Shown here piece after piece: positions 23,745 through 32,400 of a stretch of DNA of 44,823 nucleotides. Made by a program: the position numbers and the translations under genes. This stretch comes from Gammaproteobacteria bacterium (GTDB lineage Bacteria; Pseudomonadota; Gammaproteobacteria; HK1): the NCBI GenBank assembly GCA_022824305.1, contig JAJEAD010000081.1:1-44823 (forward strand). Direction: 5' to 3'. Position 1 is the first letter of the stretch; every line of letters starts with the position of its first letter. The notes beneath the pieces were generated by a model. The model was given only the letters and a program-made list of their open reading frames with translations, was not told the DNA's origin and made no database searches.

Positions 23745-25249
23745 CGCCAGCGCCCCGCCGCGGATTCCAGCAACGCGCCCGCGACCCTTTCGGCCACTCC
23801 CACCGTGAGGCTGGTGTCGAGCCCCAGGAACACGCTCGCGCCCGCGAGCAGCCACAGTGCCGCCAGCACCCCCGGGGGAGCCTCCGCCGTCCCGGTGGAC
23901 ACGCTCCCCGGGGGCGGTGAGCGCAGGCAGGCCGCCTCCACGATCCGGCCGGTGTAGAGGAGGGTGAGCAGCGATCCGGCCACGATCACCGTGGCGAGAA
24001 GCCAGGCATCGCCTTGAAGCGCCGCCCGCAGGAGGGTCCACTTGCTCACGAACCCGGCGGTGAAGGGCACGCCCACCAGTCCGAGGCTCGCCACCACCAG
24101 CCCGGCCAGGGTCAGCGGCATGCGCCGCCCGATTCCGGCCAGCGCATCGATGCTGACCGCGCCCGTCCGGTACACGATTCCGCCCAGGGCGAGGAAGATG
24201 GCGGCCTTCATGAGGGCGTGGTTCATCATGTGCACGAGCGCGGCGCTCAGGCCCGCGGCGCTCGCAAGCGCCGCCCCGAGCACCATGTACGCGACCTGCG
24301 CGACGCTCGACCAGGCGAACATCCGTTTCACGTCGCTCTGGAACAGCGCGACCACCCCGCCCGCGATCACTCCCGCCGCGGCACAGGGCAGCAGGACCCA
24401 GTCCACGGAGAGCCGGGCGAAGGCGTAGTCGGCGCCGAACACCCCGAACACCACCCGGATCAGCGCGTACACCGCGACTTTCGTCGAGCTTCCCGCGAGG
24501 AATGCGCCGACCACCGACGGCGCCCGCGCGTAGGCGTTGGGCAGCCACGCGTGGAGCGGGAAGAGCGCCATCTTGATCGCGATGCCGATCACCAGGAACG
24601 CGAACGCGGACTTGAGCGCCGTGCTCTGCTGCACCTGCGGGAGGCGAGCCGAAACATCGGCCATGTTGAGGGAGCCGGTGGCGGCGTAGAGGAGACCGAT
24701 TCCGATGAGCACGAAGGTCGCGCCCACGGTGCCCGCCACCAGGTAGCGCAGCGCCGCGAGCTTGGCCGGCCCCCCCCGACCGAAGGCCACGAGCACGTAG
24801 GCGGCGAGCGAGGCGATTTCGAGGAACACGAAGAGATTGAAGAGATCGCCGGTGACCGCGATGCCCGCCATGCCCGCGAGGCTCAGCATGAGCGCCGCGT
24901 AGAAGAGATGGCGGCGCGCGGGCTCCACCTCCGCTTCCACGCTCGCGCGGGAGAGCGGAAACACCACCGCCGCGACCGTGGTGACGATGACCAGCGTGAA
25001 GGCGCCGAGGCCGTCGATGCGGTACTCGATGCCCCAGGGCGCGGCCCAGCCTCCGAGGGCGTAGCTGAGGACACCGTGGTCGAGGACCTCCGCCAGGAGC
25101 CGCGCCGCGATCGCGAGGCTGGCGATCGCCCCGAAGGACGCGATCGCATGCGCGGCCCGGCCGGGGCGGACGAGCACGCAGAGCGGCGCGCAGAGAAGGG
25201 GAGTGACCACTTGCAGCGCCGGCAGGTGGTCGACGAGGGCGGGGATCAC
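23741..25249 (-). CDS. mrpD: Na+/H+ antiporter subunit D
   Basis: A 502-residue polytopic membrane protein, the length expected for MrpD. It carries the essential glutamate in LFNLFVFLEIASLAAY, the lysine of IAIKMALFPLHAWLPNAYA, the second lysine in GSSTKVAVYALIRVVFG, and the histidine-rich broken helix VHMMNHALMKAAIFLALGG. GRRMPLTLAGLVVASLGLVGVP is the conserved late motif. Its position directly after mrpC, with an ATGA overlap, is canonical, so this is the best candidate for the true MrpD among the three large subunits. It would form part of the proton pathway of a multi-subunit Na+/H+ antiporter driven by the proton motive force. Confidence 0.9.
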   Translation of the reverse strand: MIPALVDHLPALQVVTPLLCAPLCVLVRPGRAAHAIASFGAIASLAIAARLLAEVLDHGVLSYALGGWAAPWGIEYRIDGLGAFTLVIVTTVAAVVFPLSRASVEAEVEPARRHLFYAALMLSLAGMAGIAVTGDLFNLFVFLEIASLAAYVLVAFGRGGPAKLAALRYLVAGTVGATFVLIGIGLLYAATGSLNMADVSARLPQVQQSTALKSAFAFLVIGIAIKMALFPLHAWLPNAYARAPSVVGAFLAGSSTKVAVYALIRVVFGVFGADYAFARLSVDWVLLPCAAAGVIAGGVVALFQSDVKRMFAWSSVAQVAYMVLGAALASAAGLSAALVHMMNHALMKAAIFLALGGIVYRTGAVSIDALAGIGRRMPLTLAGLVVASLGLVGVPFTAGFVSKWTLLRAALQGDAWLLATVIVAGSLLTLLYTGRIVEAACLRSPPPGSVSTGTAEAPPGVLAALWLLAGASVFLGLDTSLTVGVAERVAGALLESAAGRWR

Positions 25250-25608
25250 GAGATCGTGGCGCCCCCTTCCCGATCGTCGATGTCGTCCTCCTCCATGGTC
25301 CCGTGCGCCCGGTGTATCTGCACGACGAGCGAGAGGGCGAGCGCGGTGGTCGCGACCCCCACCACGATCGCGGTCAGGATGAGCACGTGAGGGAGGGGGT
25401 TCGCGTAGCGGGAGAGCTCGTCGGCGAGGATGGGGGCGGTCCCGCCCTCGAGCCTTCCAAGGCTGATGTAGAACACGAACACCGAGGTCTGGAAGATGTT
25501 GAGCCCGAGCACCTTCTTGATCAGATTGGTGTTCACCATCACCACGTACAGGCCGGTGACCATGAGGAGCACGACCGCGAGGTAGTGGTAGCTTCCCGAG
25601 AGGGACAT
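25246..25608 (-). CDS. mrpC: Na+/H+ antiporter subunit C (NuoK-like)
   Basis: A 120-residue protein with three membrane segments and the NuoK/MrpC signature GLYVVMVNTNLIKKVLGLNI followed by VFVFYISLG. NPLPHVLILTAIVVGVATTALALSLV forms the third helix, preceded by the PLPHALVLTAIVI-type motif conserved in MrpC. The last 20 residues are acidic (MEEDDIDDREGG) and cytoplasmic. It begins 10 bases after mrpB, the only non-overlapping junction in the operon, and overlaps mrpD by four bases. Confidence 0.92.
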   Translation of the reverse strand: MSLSGSYHYLAVVLLMVTGLYVVMVNTNLIKKVLGLNIFQTSVFVFYISLGRLEGGTAPILADELSRYANPLPHVLILTAIVVGVATTALALSLVVQIHRAHGTMEEDDIDDREGGATIS

Positions 25609-25618
25609 CGTCTCGCCT

Positions 25619-26029
25619 TCAGCCCCGGGTGAAGGAGAAGAAGAGCCCGAGCATCACCGCGCTCACCGTCGCCCCCACCCCGAGCTCGATCAGCAGGATT
25701 CCGAGGTGCTGCCCCGCGATCGGGTCGGGGAGCAGCGCATCGTAGTCGAGGTAGGTCCCTCCCCCGAGCAGCGCCGCCACCCCGACGAGGGCGAAGAGCA
25801 GCACGCCGGCCGCGGCCACCTGCTGCACCAGGCGCGGCGCCACCACCCGGGCGAGCGCATCCACTCCGAAGACCAGTCCGTAGAGGATGCACCCTGCGCC
25901 GAAGATGGCCCCGGCCTGGAACCCTCCGCCCGGTCCGAAATCGCCGTGGAACTGCACGTAGAGCGCAAACAGCAGGATACAGGGCACGAGCAGCTTCGCG
26001 CCCGCCCTGACGATGGGATGCTCAGACAT
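25619..26029 (-). CDS. mrpB: Na+/H+ antiporter subunit B
   Basis: A 136-residue membrane protein of the MnhB/MrpB family with four hydrophobic segments. The diagnostic motif FHGDFGPGGGFQAGAIFGAG (28-47) corresponds to the GHxxPGGGFxGG signature of the family. A late helix pair (LGILLIELGVGATVSAVMLGLFFSF) is also typical. Its ATG overlaps the 3' end of the upstream MrpA-fragment gene by eight bases. MrpB is a small subunit of the antiporter membrane arm with no known catalytic residues of its own. Confidence 0.92.
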   Translation of the reverse strand: MSEHPIVRAGAKLLVPCILLFALYVQFHGDFGPGGGFQAGAIFGAGCILYGLVFGVDALARVVAPRLVQQVAAAGVLLFALVGVAALLGGGTYLDYDALLPDPIAGQHLGILLIELGVGATVSAVMLGLFFSFTRG

Positions 26030-26582
26030 CGCCGTTCTTTCCGGAGCGGCGGCGGCGGAAGTGGCCTCCGAGCAGCGCCGTCACACCCAGCCCCGCGGTG
26101 AATATCACCACCGCCTCGCCCAGGGTGTCGTAGCCGCGGTAGCTCGCGAGCACCGCCGTCACCACGTTCGGCACGCCGACCTCCGTTGCCGTTTCGCTCA
26201 GATAGCGCGGCGCGACGTGGACGTGTGCCGGGGCGGCGGGGTCCCCGACCGGGGCGAGGTCGTGCAGTCCGGCGAACAGGACGACGGCCAGCGCCAGGCA
26301 CAGCACCAGCGGCAGCGCCCTCCGGTGCCGATGCTGCTTCTCGCGACCGTCGGTCGCGGCCAGGGTCGCGAGCATGAGAATGCTCGAGATCCCGGCTCCC
26401 ACCGCCGCCTCCGTGAACGCGACGTCCACGGCATCGAGCGCCACGAAGAGCGTCGCGGCGGAGAGGCTGTAGATGGCGAAGAGCATCACCGCCGCGAAGA
26501 GATTACGAAGTGCCGCGACCGCGATCGCCACCGCGACCATGAAGCCGAGCAGGCCGGCATTGATAAGGTGCCAGGTGCTCAC
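26022..26582 (-). CDS. MrpA C-terminal-like subunit (DUF4040/MbhD plus MbhE-like fusion)
   Basis: A 186-residue membrane protein that corresponds to the C-terminal part of full-length MrpA. The first half (residues 1-80, with VAVAIAVAALRNLFAAVMLFAIYSL split over two helices and VDVAFTEAAVGAGISSILML) is the DUF4040/MbhD module containing the conserved AFTEAAVGAG motif. The second half (95-180) is MbhE-like and contains VPNVVTAVLASYRGYDTLGEA, the counterpart of NIVNVILVDFRGFDTLGE in MrpA. The large antiporter-like N-terminal part of MrpA is missing, and the same role may be taken by one of the later large subunits. GTG 26582 overlaps the mrpG stop by four bases (GTGA). Confidence 0.87.
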   Translation of the reverse strand: MSTWHLINAGLLGFMVAVAIAVAALRNLFAAVMLFAIYSLSAATLFVALDAVDVAFTEAAVGAGISSILMLATLAATDGREKQHRHRRALPLVLCLALAVVLFAGLHDLAPVGDPAAPAHVHVAPRYLSETATEVGVPNVVTAVLASYRGYDTLGEAVVIFTAGLGVTALLGGHFRRRRSGKNGDV

Positions 26583-26881
26583 TCTTCTTCCCGGAGCGCG
26601 GGCCGAACGCCCCCGTGCCGCGCCGCCTTCGCGAGGGCGTGGGAGGCGATGGGCACCGTGACCAGCATGAACACTCCGATGAAGACGAGCCGCACGAGCG
26701 TTCCCGAGCTTTCCGTCTTCAGCATGAGCCCCGTGACGATCGCGATCATGCCCAGCGTCTCGGTCACGCCCGCCGCGTGCAGGCGCGTGTAGAAATCCGG
26801 GAAGCGCAGCATGCCCAGGCTTCCCGCGAGAGTGAACAGGATCCCGATGCCGAGCAGGAGGTCGGCGAGGATGTCAGGCAT
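26579..26881 (-). CDS. mrpG: Na+/H+ antiporter subunit G
   Basis: A 100-residue protein of the MnhG/MrpG family with three hydrophobic segments. The signature GIGILFTLAGSLGMLRFPDF followed by YTRLHAAGVTETLGM is diagnostic. The C-terminus (LAKAARHGGVRPALREEE) is a charged cytoplasmic tail. Its start overlaps the end of mrpF by eight bases. MrpG is a small structural subunit of the antiporter. Confidence 0.93.
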   Translation of the reverse strand: MPDILADLLLGIGILFTLAGSLGMLRFPDFYTRLHAAGVTETLGMIAIVTGLMLKTESSGTLVRLVFIGVFMLVTVPIASHALAKAARHGGVRPALREEE

Positions 26882-27161
26882 CGTTCCTCTCCTCGCGCAC
26901 CCCCGCGGCTCCGAGATCCCCGTACGCGAAGTACTTGAGCACGGCGATGGTCGCGATGAAGTTGATCAGCGCGTACGCGAGCGCGATATCGAGAAACTCC
27001 GGCCGGCCGTCGAAGAACCCGTACACCGCGATCAGGAGCACCGCGCTCGAGCCCATGTGGTTGGCGGCGAGAATGCGGTCGTAGAGGGTGGGGCCCCGCA
27101 GGGCCCTCACCAGGACCATCGCCATCGAAACGACGAGCACCACCGCGGCCGCCGCAATCAT
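26874..27161 (-). CDS. mrpF: Na+/H+ antiporter subunit F
   Basis: A 95-residue protein of the MnhF/MrpF family with three membrane segments. The loop motif ALRGPTLYDRILAANHMGS is the family signature (RGP..DR..A.N). It is preceded by one helix and followed by two (AVLLIAVYGFFDGRPEFLDIA and ALINFIATIAVLKYF). ATG 27161 overlaps the mrpE stop by four bases. The F subunit lies in the membrane arm; some relatives are implicated in bile-salt or cation efflux. Confidence 0.93.
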   Translation of the reverse strand: MIAAAAVVLVVSMAMVLVRALRGPTLYDRILAANHMGSSAVLLIAVYGFFDGRPEFLDIALAYALINFIATIAVLKYFAYGDLGAAGVREERNDA

Positions 27162-27679
27162 CGCTCGAGCTCCGCAACCCTGCGCCCCATCGCGCCGCTT
27201 TCGAGCGCCGCCGCCGACTCCCGCGTGAGCGCATGCACTTCGACCTCCTCGTCGTCGAGATGCACGGTCACGGTGCCGGGGGTGAGGGTTATCGAGTTCC
27301 CGTAGATCACCCGGCCGAGCTCGGTGCGGGGCAGAGCCCTCACCCGCACCATTCTCGGGCTGAGCTCCAGGCGGGGACGGAACGCGAGACGGGCGACCTC
27401 GACGTTGGCGCGCACGATCTGAACGAAGAGCCAGAGCACGTAGCGGCCGAAGGCGAGCCAGCGCACACGCAGCTCGTAGCGCGTGCCGTCCGCCCGGTTC
27501 ATGCGGTGGACCATGAGCGTCACGAGCGCGACGGAAACCACCCCAAGCCCCACGAAGAGCGGCGAATAGTGACCCGAAAGGAGTATCCAGAGAGTGCCGA
27601 GAATCCCGGCAAACGCAATCTTTCTCGCCAATTGTCTGCTCCGGGGGAGGGCTCGCGAGCGGACGAGATTGTCCGCCAC
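27158..27679 (-). CDS. mrpE: Na+/H+ antiporter subunit E
   Basis: A 173-residue protein of the MnhE/MrpE family: two membrane helices near the N-terminus (FAGILGTLWILLSG and LFVGLGVVSVALVTLMV), then a soluble domain with FVQIVRANVEVARLAFRP, LGRVIYGNSITLTPGTVTV and HLDDEEVEVHALT, all typical. It is the first gene of the operon. The GTG start at 27679 has its purine-rich AGGGG almost touching the codon; a TTG at 27631 with GGAG about 7 bases upstream is an attractive alternative that removes 16 basic residues. The region between it and the divergent rng gene (27680-27821) must hold the operon promoter. Confidence 0.88.
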   Translation of the reverse strand: MADNLVRSRALPRSRQLARKIAFAGILGTLWILLSGHYSPLFVGLGVVSVALVTLMVHRMNRADGTRYELRVRWLAFGRYVLWLFVQIVRANVEVARLAFRPRLELSPRMVRVRALPRTELGRVIYGNSITLTPGTVTVHLDDEEVEVHALTRESAAALESGAMGRRVAELER

Positions 27680-27708
27680 TCCCCTACAAACTACACTGCA
27701 TGGTACCC

Positions 27709-27728
27709 GTGCCGGAATACCCCGGCAC
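27709..27728. promoter_or_regulatory. inverted repeat between mrpE and rng
   Basis: GTGCCGG and CCGGCAC, 7-base perfect arms with a 6-base spacer, lie in the 142-base divergent intergenic region, which is otherwise comparatively AT-rich. No T-run follows on either strand, so a terminator is unlikely; an operator or RNA leader hairpin is possible. Confidence 0.3.
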
Positions 27729-27821
27729 TACAACTTTAGCCGTGAAATCAGCCAGTTCAAGGACTACCCGGCGGATCCGTCGATATCCTTCGCCGGTCTC
27801 CGGCCAGACATTGCGCGTCGC

Positions 27822-29396
27822 ATGAGCGTCGAGCTCCTCGTCAACGTCTCTCCCCGCGAGACGCGCATCGCGGTGGTGGAGAACGGTGTGCTCCAGGAAG
27901 TGTTCGTGGAGCGGGCCAACCGGCGCGGGCGGGTGGGGAACATCTACAAGGGGCGGGTGTGCCGCGTCCTGCCCGGCATGCAGGCGGCATTCGTCGATAT
28001 CGGTCTCGATCGCGCGGCATTTCTGCATGCCTCGGATGTGACGGAGACAAGTCCCACCGGGAGGGCGCCGAACGCAACGCGCCCGGCGGGCAATGGAGCC
28101 GACGGAGTCCCTCGCGACGACGGCGGCCCTCGCTCCCTCCAGCCCGACATCGGAGAGCTGCTGCAACAGGGCCAGGAGATCGTGGCCCAGGTCCTCAAGG
28201 ACCCCATCGGCGGAAAGGGAGCCCGTCTCACCACACATCTTTCCATTCCGTCCCGCTATCTGGTGTACATGCCGGGGGGCAGCACGATCGGAGTATCGCA
28301 GCGTATCGAAGACCCCGAGGAGCGAAACCGGCTGCGATGCGCGATGCAACGTCTCACGGGACGCGGCGACGGAGACTTCGAGTTCCGGGAGGCGAGGGAG
28401 ACGAACCATCCCGAGCCGGAGGACGGCTACATCGTCCGCACCGCGGCGGAGTCGGTCGGTGAGCACACGCTCGGCAACGACATGGATTTTCTCCATCGAC
28501 TCTGGAACTCCGTGCGGGAAGGCATGGCGGAGGCCCCCCCCTGCTCTCTCGTGTACGAAGACCTGCCGCTCACGGTGCGCACCCTGCGGGAGCTGAGCGG
28601 CACCGACATCGAACGCGCCCGCGTGGACTCGAGGATGGCGCTCAGAAGCATCCTCGATTTCACGGAGCAGTTCGTCCCCGAGCTCTCTGCACGAATCGAG
28701 CACTACTCGGGCGAACGCCCCATCTTCGATCTGTACGGGGTCGAGGACGAGATCCGCAAGGCGCTCGGCCGCAAGGTGGCGCTGAAATCGGGCGGACACC
28801 TCGTGATCGACCAGACCGAGGCGATGACCACCATCGACGTGAACACCGGCGCCTACGTCGGTCACCGCAACCTCGAGGAGACCATATTCAAGACCAACCT
28901 GGAGGCGACCTCCGCCATTGCCCGGCACCTCAGGCTGCGCAATCTCGGAGGCATCATCATCATCGACTTCATCGACATGGAAGACCCCGAACACCGACGC
29001 CAGGTGTTGCGCTCGCTCCAGAAGGGACTGGAGCGGGACCCGACCAAGACCCACATCAGTGAAGTCTCGGCGCTTGGCCTCGTCCAGATGACGAGAAAGC
29101 GCACGCGCGAGAGCCTCGAGCACCAGCTTTGCGAGCCCTGCCCCACCTGCGACGGTCGAGGCTCGATCAAGACACCGGATACCGTCTGCTACGAGATCTT
29201 CCGCGAGATCGTGCGCGAAGCCCGGGAGTACGACGCGGCCAAGATGCTCGTAATCGCCTCCCCGGAAGTCGTCGAGACGCTGATCGACGAGGAGTCCGCG
29301 GCGTTCGGAGAGCTGGAGAGCTTCATCAAGCGCCCCATCACCCTGCAGGTCGAAGCGCTCTACGCGCGCGAGCAGTTCGACGTGGTGCTGATGTAG
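27822..29396 (+). CDS. rng: ribonuclease G
   Basis: A 524-residue RNase E/G family endoribonuclease that matures the 5' end of 16S rRNA and cuts some mRNAs from their 5' monophosphate ends. The start MSVELLVNVSPRETRIAVVE aligns with the N-terminus of E. coli RNase G, which decides ATG 27822 although no clear ribosome binding site precedes it. An S1 domain (about 35-130) is followed by the catalytic core with EAMTTIDVNTGAYVGHRN and IIIIDFIDMEDPEHR, which hold the metal-binding aspartates, and the zinc-link CEPCPTCDGRG. Compared from memory with the E. coli protein there are two extra loops: a Gly/Pro/Asn-rich one near residues 78-108 inside the S1 domain, and a charged one near 180-200. The protein is soluble. 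yhdP follows 63 bases downstream. Confidence 0.95.
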   Translation: MSVELLVNVSPRETRIAVVENGVLQEVFVERANRRGRVGNIYKGRVCRVLPGMQAAFVDIGLDRAAFLHASDVTETSPTGRAPNATRPAGNGADGVPRDDGGPRSLQPDIGELLQQGQEIVAQVLKDPIGGKGARLTTHLSIPSRYLVYMPGGSTIGVSQRIEDPEERNRLRCAMQRLTGRGDGDFEFREARETNHPEPEDGYIVRTAAESVGEHTLGNDMDFLHRLWNSVREGMAEAPPCSLVYEDLPLTVRTLRELSGTDIERARVDSRMALRSILDFTEQFVPELSARIEHYSGERPIFDLYGVEDEIRKALGRKVALKSGGHLVIDQTEAMTTIDVNTGAYVGHRNLEETIFKTNLEATSAIARHLRLRNLGGIIIIDFIDMEDPEHRRQVLRSLQKGLERDPTKTHISEVSALGLVQMTRKRTRESLEHQLCEPCPTCDGRGSIKTPDTVCYEIFREIVREAREYDAAKMLVIASPEVVETLIDEESAAFGELESFIKRPITLQVEALYAREQFDVVLM

Positions 29397-29459
29397 GCGT
29401 CGCCGCGCCCTGGCCGCAATGCCCCGCAGACACCACCGCGCGCAGCGCCCGTTCTCGCA

Positions 29460-32400
29460 ATGAATTCCGGCCGTCGGGGGTCGATGGGCGACGACGAGAG
29501 CACTCCCCCGCAGGCAGCCATTCCCCCTCCACGGCGTCGCCGCTGGCTGCGCCTGCTGTGGGACGCGATCGGTGTCCTCGCGGTGCTCGGCCTGCTCCTC
29601 GTGGCCGCGCTGTGGCTCGGCTGGCCCGCGGTGAGCCACTATCCGGAAGAGGTCTCGCGTTGGCTCAGCCGAGGAGTCGGCCAGCGCGTATCGATCGATT
29701 CGATCGAAGCGCAGTGGGAAGGCATCAGCCCGCGGCTGACCCTGCGGGGGGTGACCCTCTTCGATCCCCAGCCCGGACAGGGCGAGCGCGCGCTCGCCCG
29801 CTTCGAGTCGCTCGATGTCCTCATCGACCCCTGGGCCTCAATTCGGAGCACGGCGTTCCGCCCTTCCGCGCTCACGGTGCACGGCGCATCGCTGATGGTG
29901 ATCAGACACCCCGACGGCAGCCTGGAAATACACGGACTGAGCGAAGACCCCGAGCTCGAGAGCGGCCCCGACGCCCTTGCCCAGCTCTTTCTCGAGCACG
30001 CGAGGGTCTCCGTGCGTTCGGGCCGTCTGCTCTGGGTGGACCGATCGGTTGCGGGGCAGAGCGTGTCGATACATGACGTCGACCTGCACCTGCGCCGCCT
30101 GGGAGTGCGCCGCCGCATCGATCTCTCCGGAGAGATCGACCAGCCCGGGTCGGGTCGCTTCGACGTGGTCCTGGAGGCGCACGGCGACCTGCTGACTCCT
30201 AACTGGTCCGGCGAGGTCCGGCTCCGTGCCGACGATCTCGACCTCGGCATGGCGGCGCGGCTCGCGGGCGTTGCGCGCGATGACTTCGTTCAGGGCCGTG
30301 CGGCCCTCGAGGTCTCCAGCCAGTGGCGCGACGGACGCATGGAATCCGCCCGGGGGCACTTCGGGCTGAGCGACAGCGCGCTGCGGATCGGGATCGGAAG
30401 GGCGGGGGCGGTCGCGGCCCGGGGCTCTCTCGAAATCACCGGGGACCAGGGCACCTTCCGGGTGGATTCCGCTTCCTTCGACTGGGAGTGGGAAGACGTG
30501 TTCCGGGAGCCGGTGGCCATATCGGCCTTCTCCGGCACCGCCGACTGGCGGCGGGACGGCGACCTCAGGCACGCGCAGCTGCGCGAGGCGGCCTTCGAGA
30601 CCGCACACGTCTCGGGATCGCTCGAGGGAAGCCTGGGGTGGGACGGCGTCGATGGAGAGCCCTTGGTGGCAGTTCGGCTGGCCCTCTCGCGCGCGGAGCT
30701 CGCGCACCTGCCGCTGTACCTGCCGGTGGGAGTGCTTCCCCCGAAACTGGTCGCGTGGATCGAGAGGGCCGTTCACGGTGGACACCTCGAAGAAGGCGAG
30801 CTGCGAATCGAGGGGGCGCTGCGCGACTGGCCCTTCGACGAAGGGGAGGGAAGCGTGAGCGCCCGCGCCCGGGTCTCGGGGGTGGAGCTGCGCTACGCAC
30901 CCGGATGGCCCGCCATCGGGGATCTGGCGGCGGAGCTGCGATTCGAAGGCCGACACGCGGCGTTCGAGCTCAGCGAGGGCCGGGTTCAGGGCGCCGAGAT
31001 AAGCGGCGCCACCGTGGACATTCCCCACGTGGGAGAAGGCGGCACGACGCTTACGATCGACGGTCACCTCTCCGGCACCACCGAGCAGGCCGCGGAGTAC
31101 CTGCGAAACAGCCCTCTCGCACCACGTTTCATGGACGTGCTGGACGCGGTGCGCGCGCAGGGCCCCGCCTCCCTCGCGCTGCAGATCGCCATACCTCTGC
31201 CCCGGGGAACGAAGCGGGTATCCGGGCGGCTCGAGGTTCAGGACAACCACGTGGACCCGCCCGGCCTCGAGCAGGGCCTCGATGCGGTAGCAGGCGCATT
31301 CGACTTCGAAGGCGCGACAATCAACGCCGAGGAGGTCCGGGCCGTCTACCTCGGGCGCCCGATCACCTTGCAGGTCTCTCCGTCGGAGACCGAAGGGGGA
31401 GTGCGGATAGCAGTGGAGGGCACCACCACGCGCGAGCACCTCGCCGCGCACCTTCGCAATGCGGGATTGCTGGAAGAATCGAATCGGGAAGATCCCGCCT
31501 GGCTGTCCCGGCTTTCCGGCGAAACGGGCTGGCGAAGCGTCTTCGACGTCGAGAAGGGCCGCAACGACCATGAAATGCTCGCCTCCGTGCGAATCGCCTC
31601 GGACCTGCGGGGCGCACGCATCGATCTGCCCCCACCCCTGGCCAAGGCGCCGTCGGACACCGTCGGTCTCGATATCGGGCTCGAGCTGGGCGGCGAGGGA
31701 GCGCGCACCGTGCGCGCGAGATACGGCGAGCTGCTGTCCACGGTGTTCGTGTTGCGGGACGCCCGCCGGGAGGGTCCTCGACTGGAGCGGGGAAGCCTCC
31801 GCCTCGGCGGCGGCGAGGCGGAACTGCCCGACGGACCGGGCGTGAGCCTGAGCGGAACCCTGCCCCGCCTGTCCCTGGGCAGGTGGATGCGCCTGCTCGG
31901 TTCCCGGACGGAATCCGAGGAAGGTGCGCAACCCGCCACCCCTTCCGTTCTCGCCGCCCTCCGGCGGGTGAATCTCCAGGTGGAGGAGCTCGATGCATTC
32001 GGGGTTCCCTTCGGGACCACGCGCATCGACGCGCAAGTCGATCCCTCGTCCGCCTGGACCGCCTCCCTCGTCGGCGCCAACATCCTCGGCGAGATAAGGG
32101 TTCCCGCCGGTCCGGAGCCCGTCCTCGTCCACATGGACCGACTCATCGTGCCCGCGGGCGACGAGCGGGAAGGCGCCCCGGCTCCCGACCTGAGCTCCTC
32201 TCCGAATCCGACCGCGCTGCCCGCAATTCGATTCACCTGCTCGGAGTGCAAGCTGGCCGACCATGAACTGGGGACGGTCGACATCGTTACCCAACCCGAC
32301 CCCCAGGGGACCCGGATTCCTTCCTTCTACATGCGCGGGGAAGGCTACGAGGCCCGCGGCAGCGGCGCGTGGCTGGTCGCGGACGGAGTGCCCGCATCTT

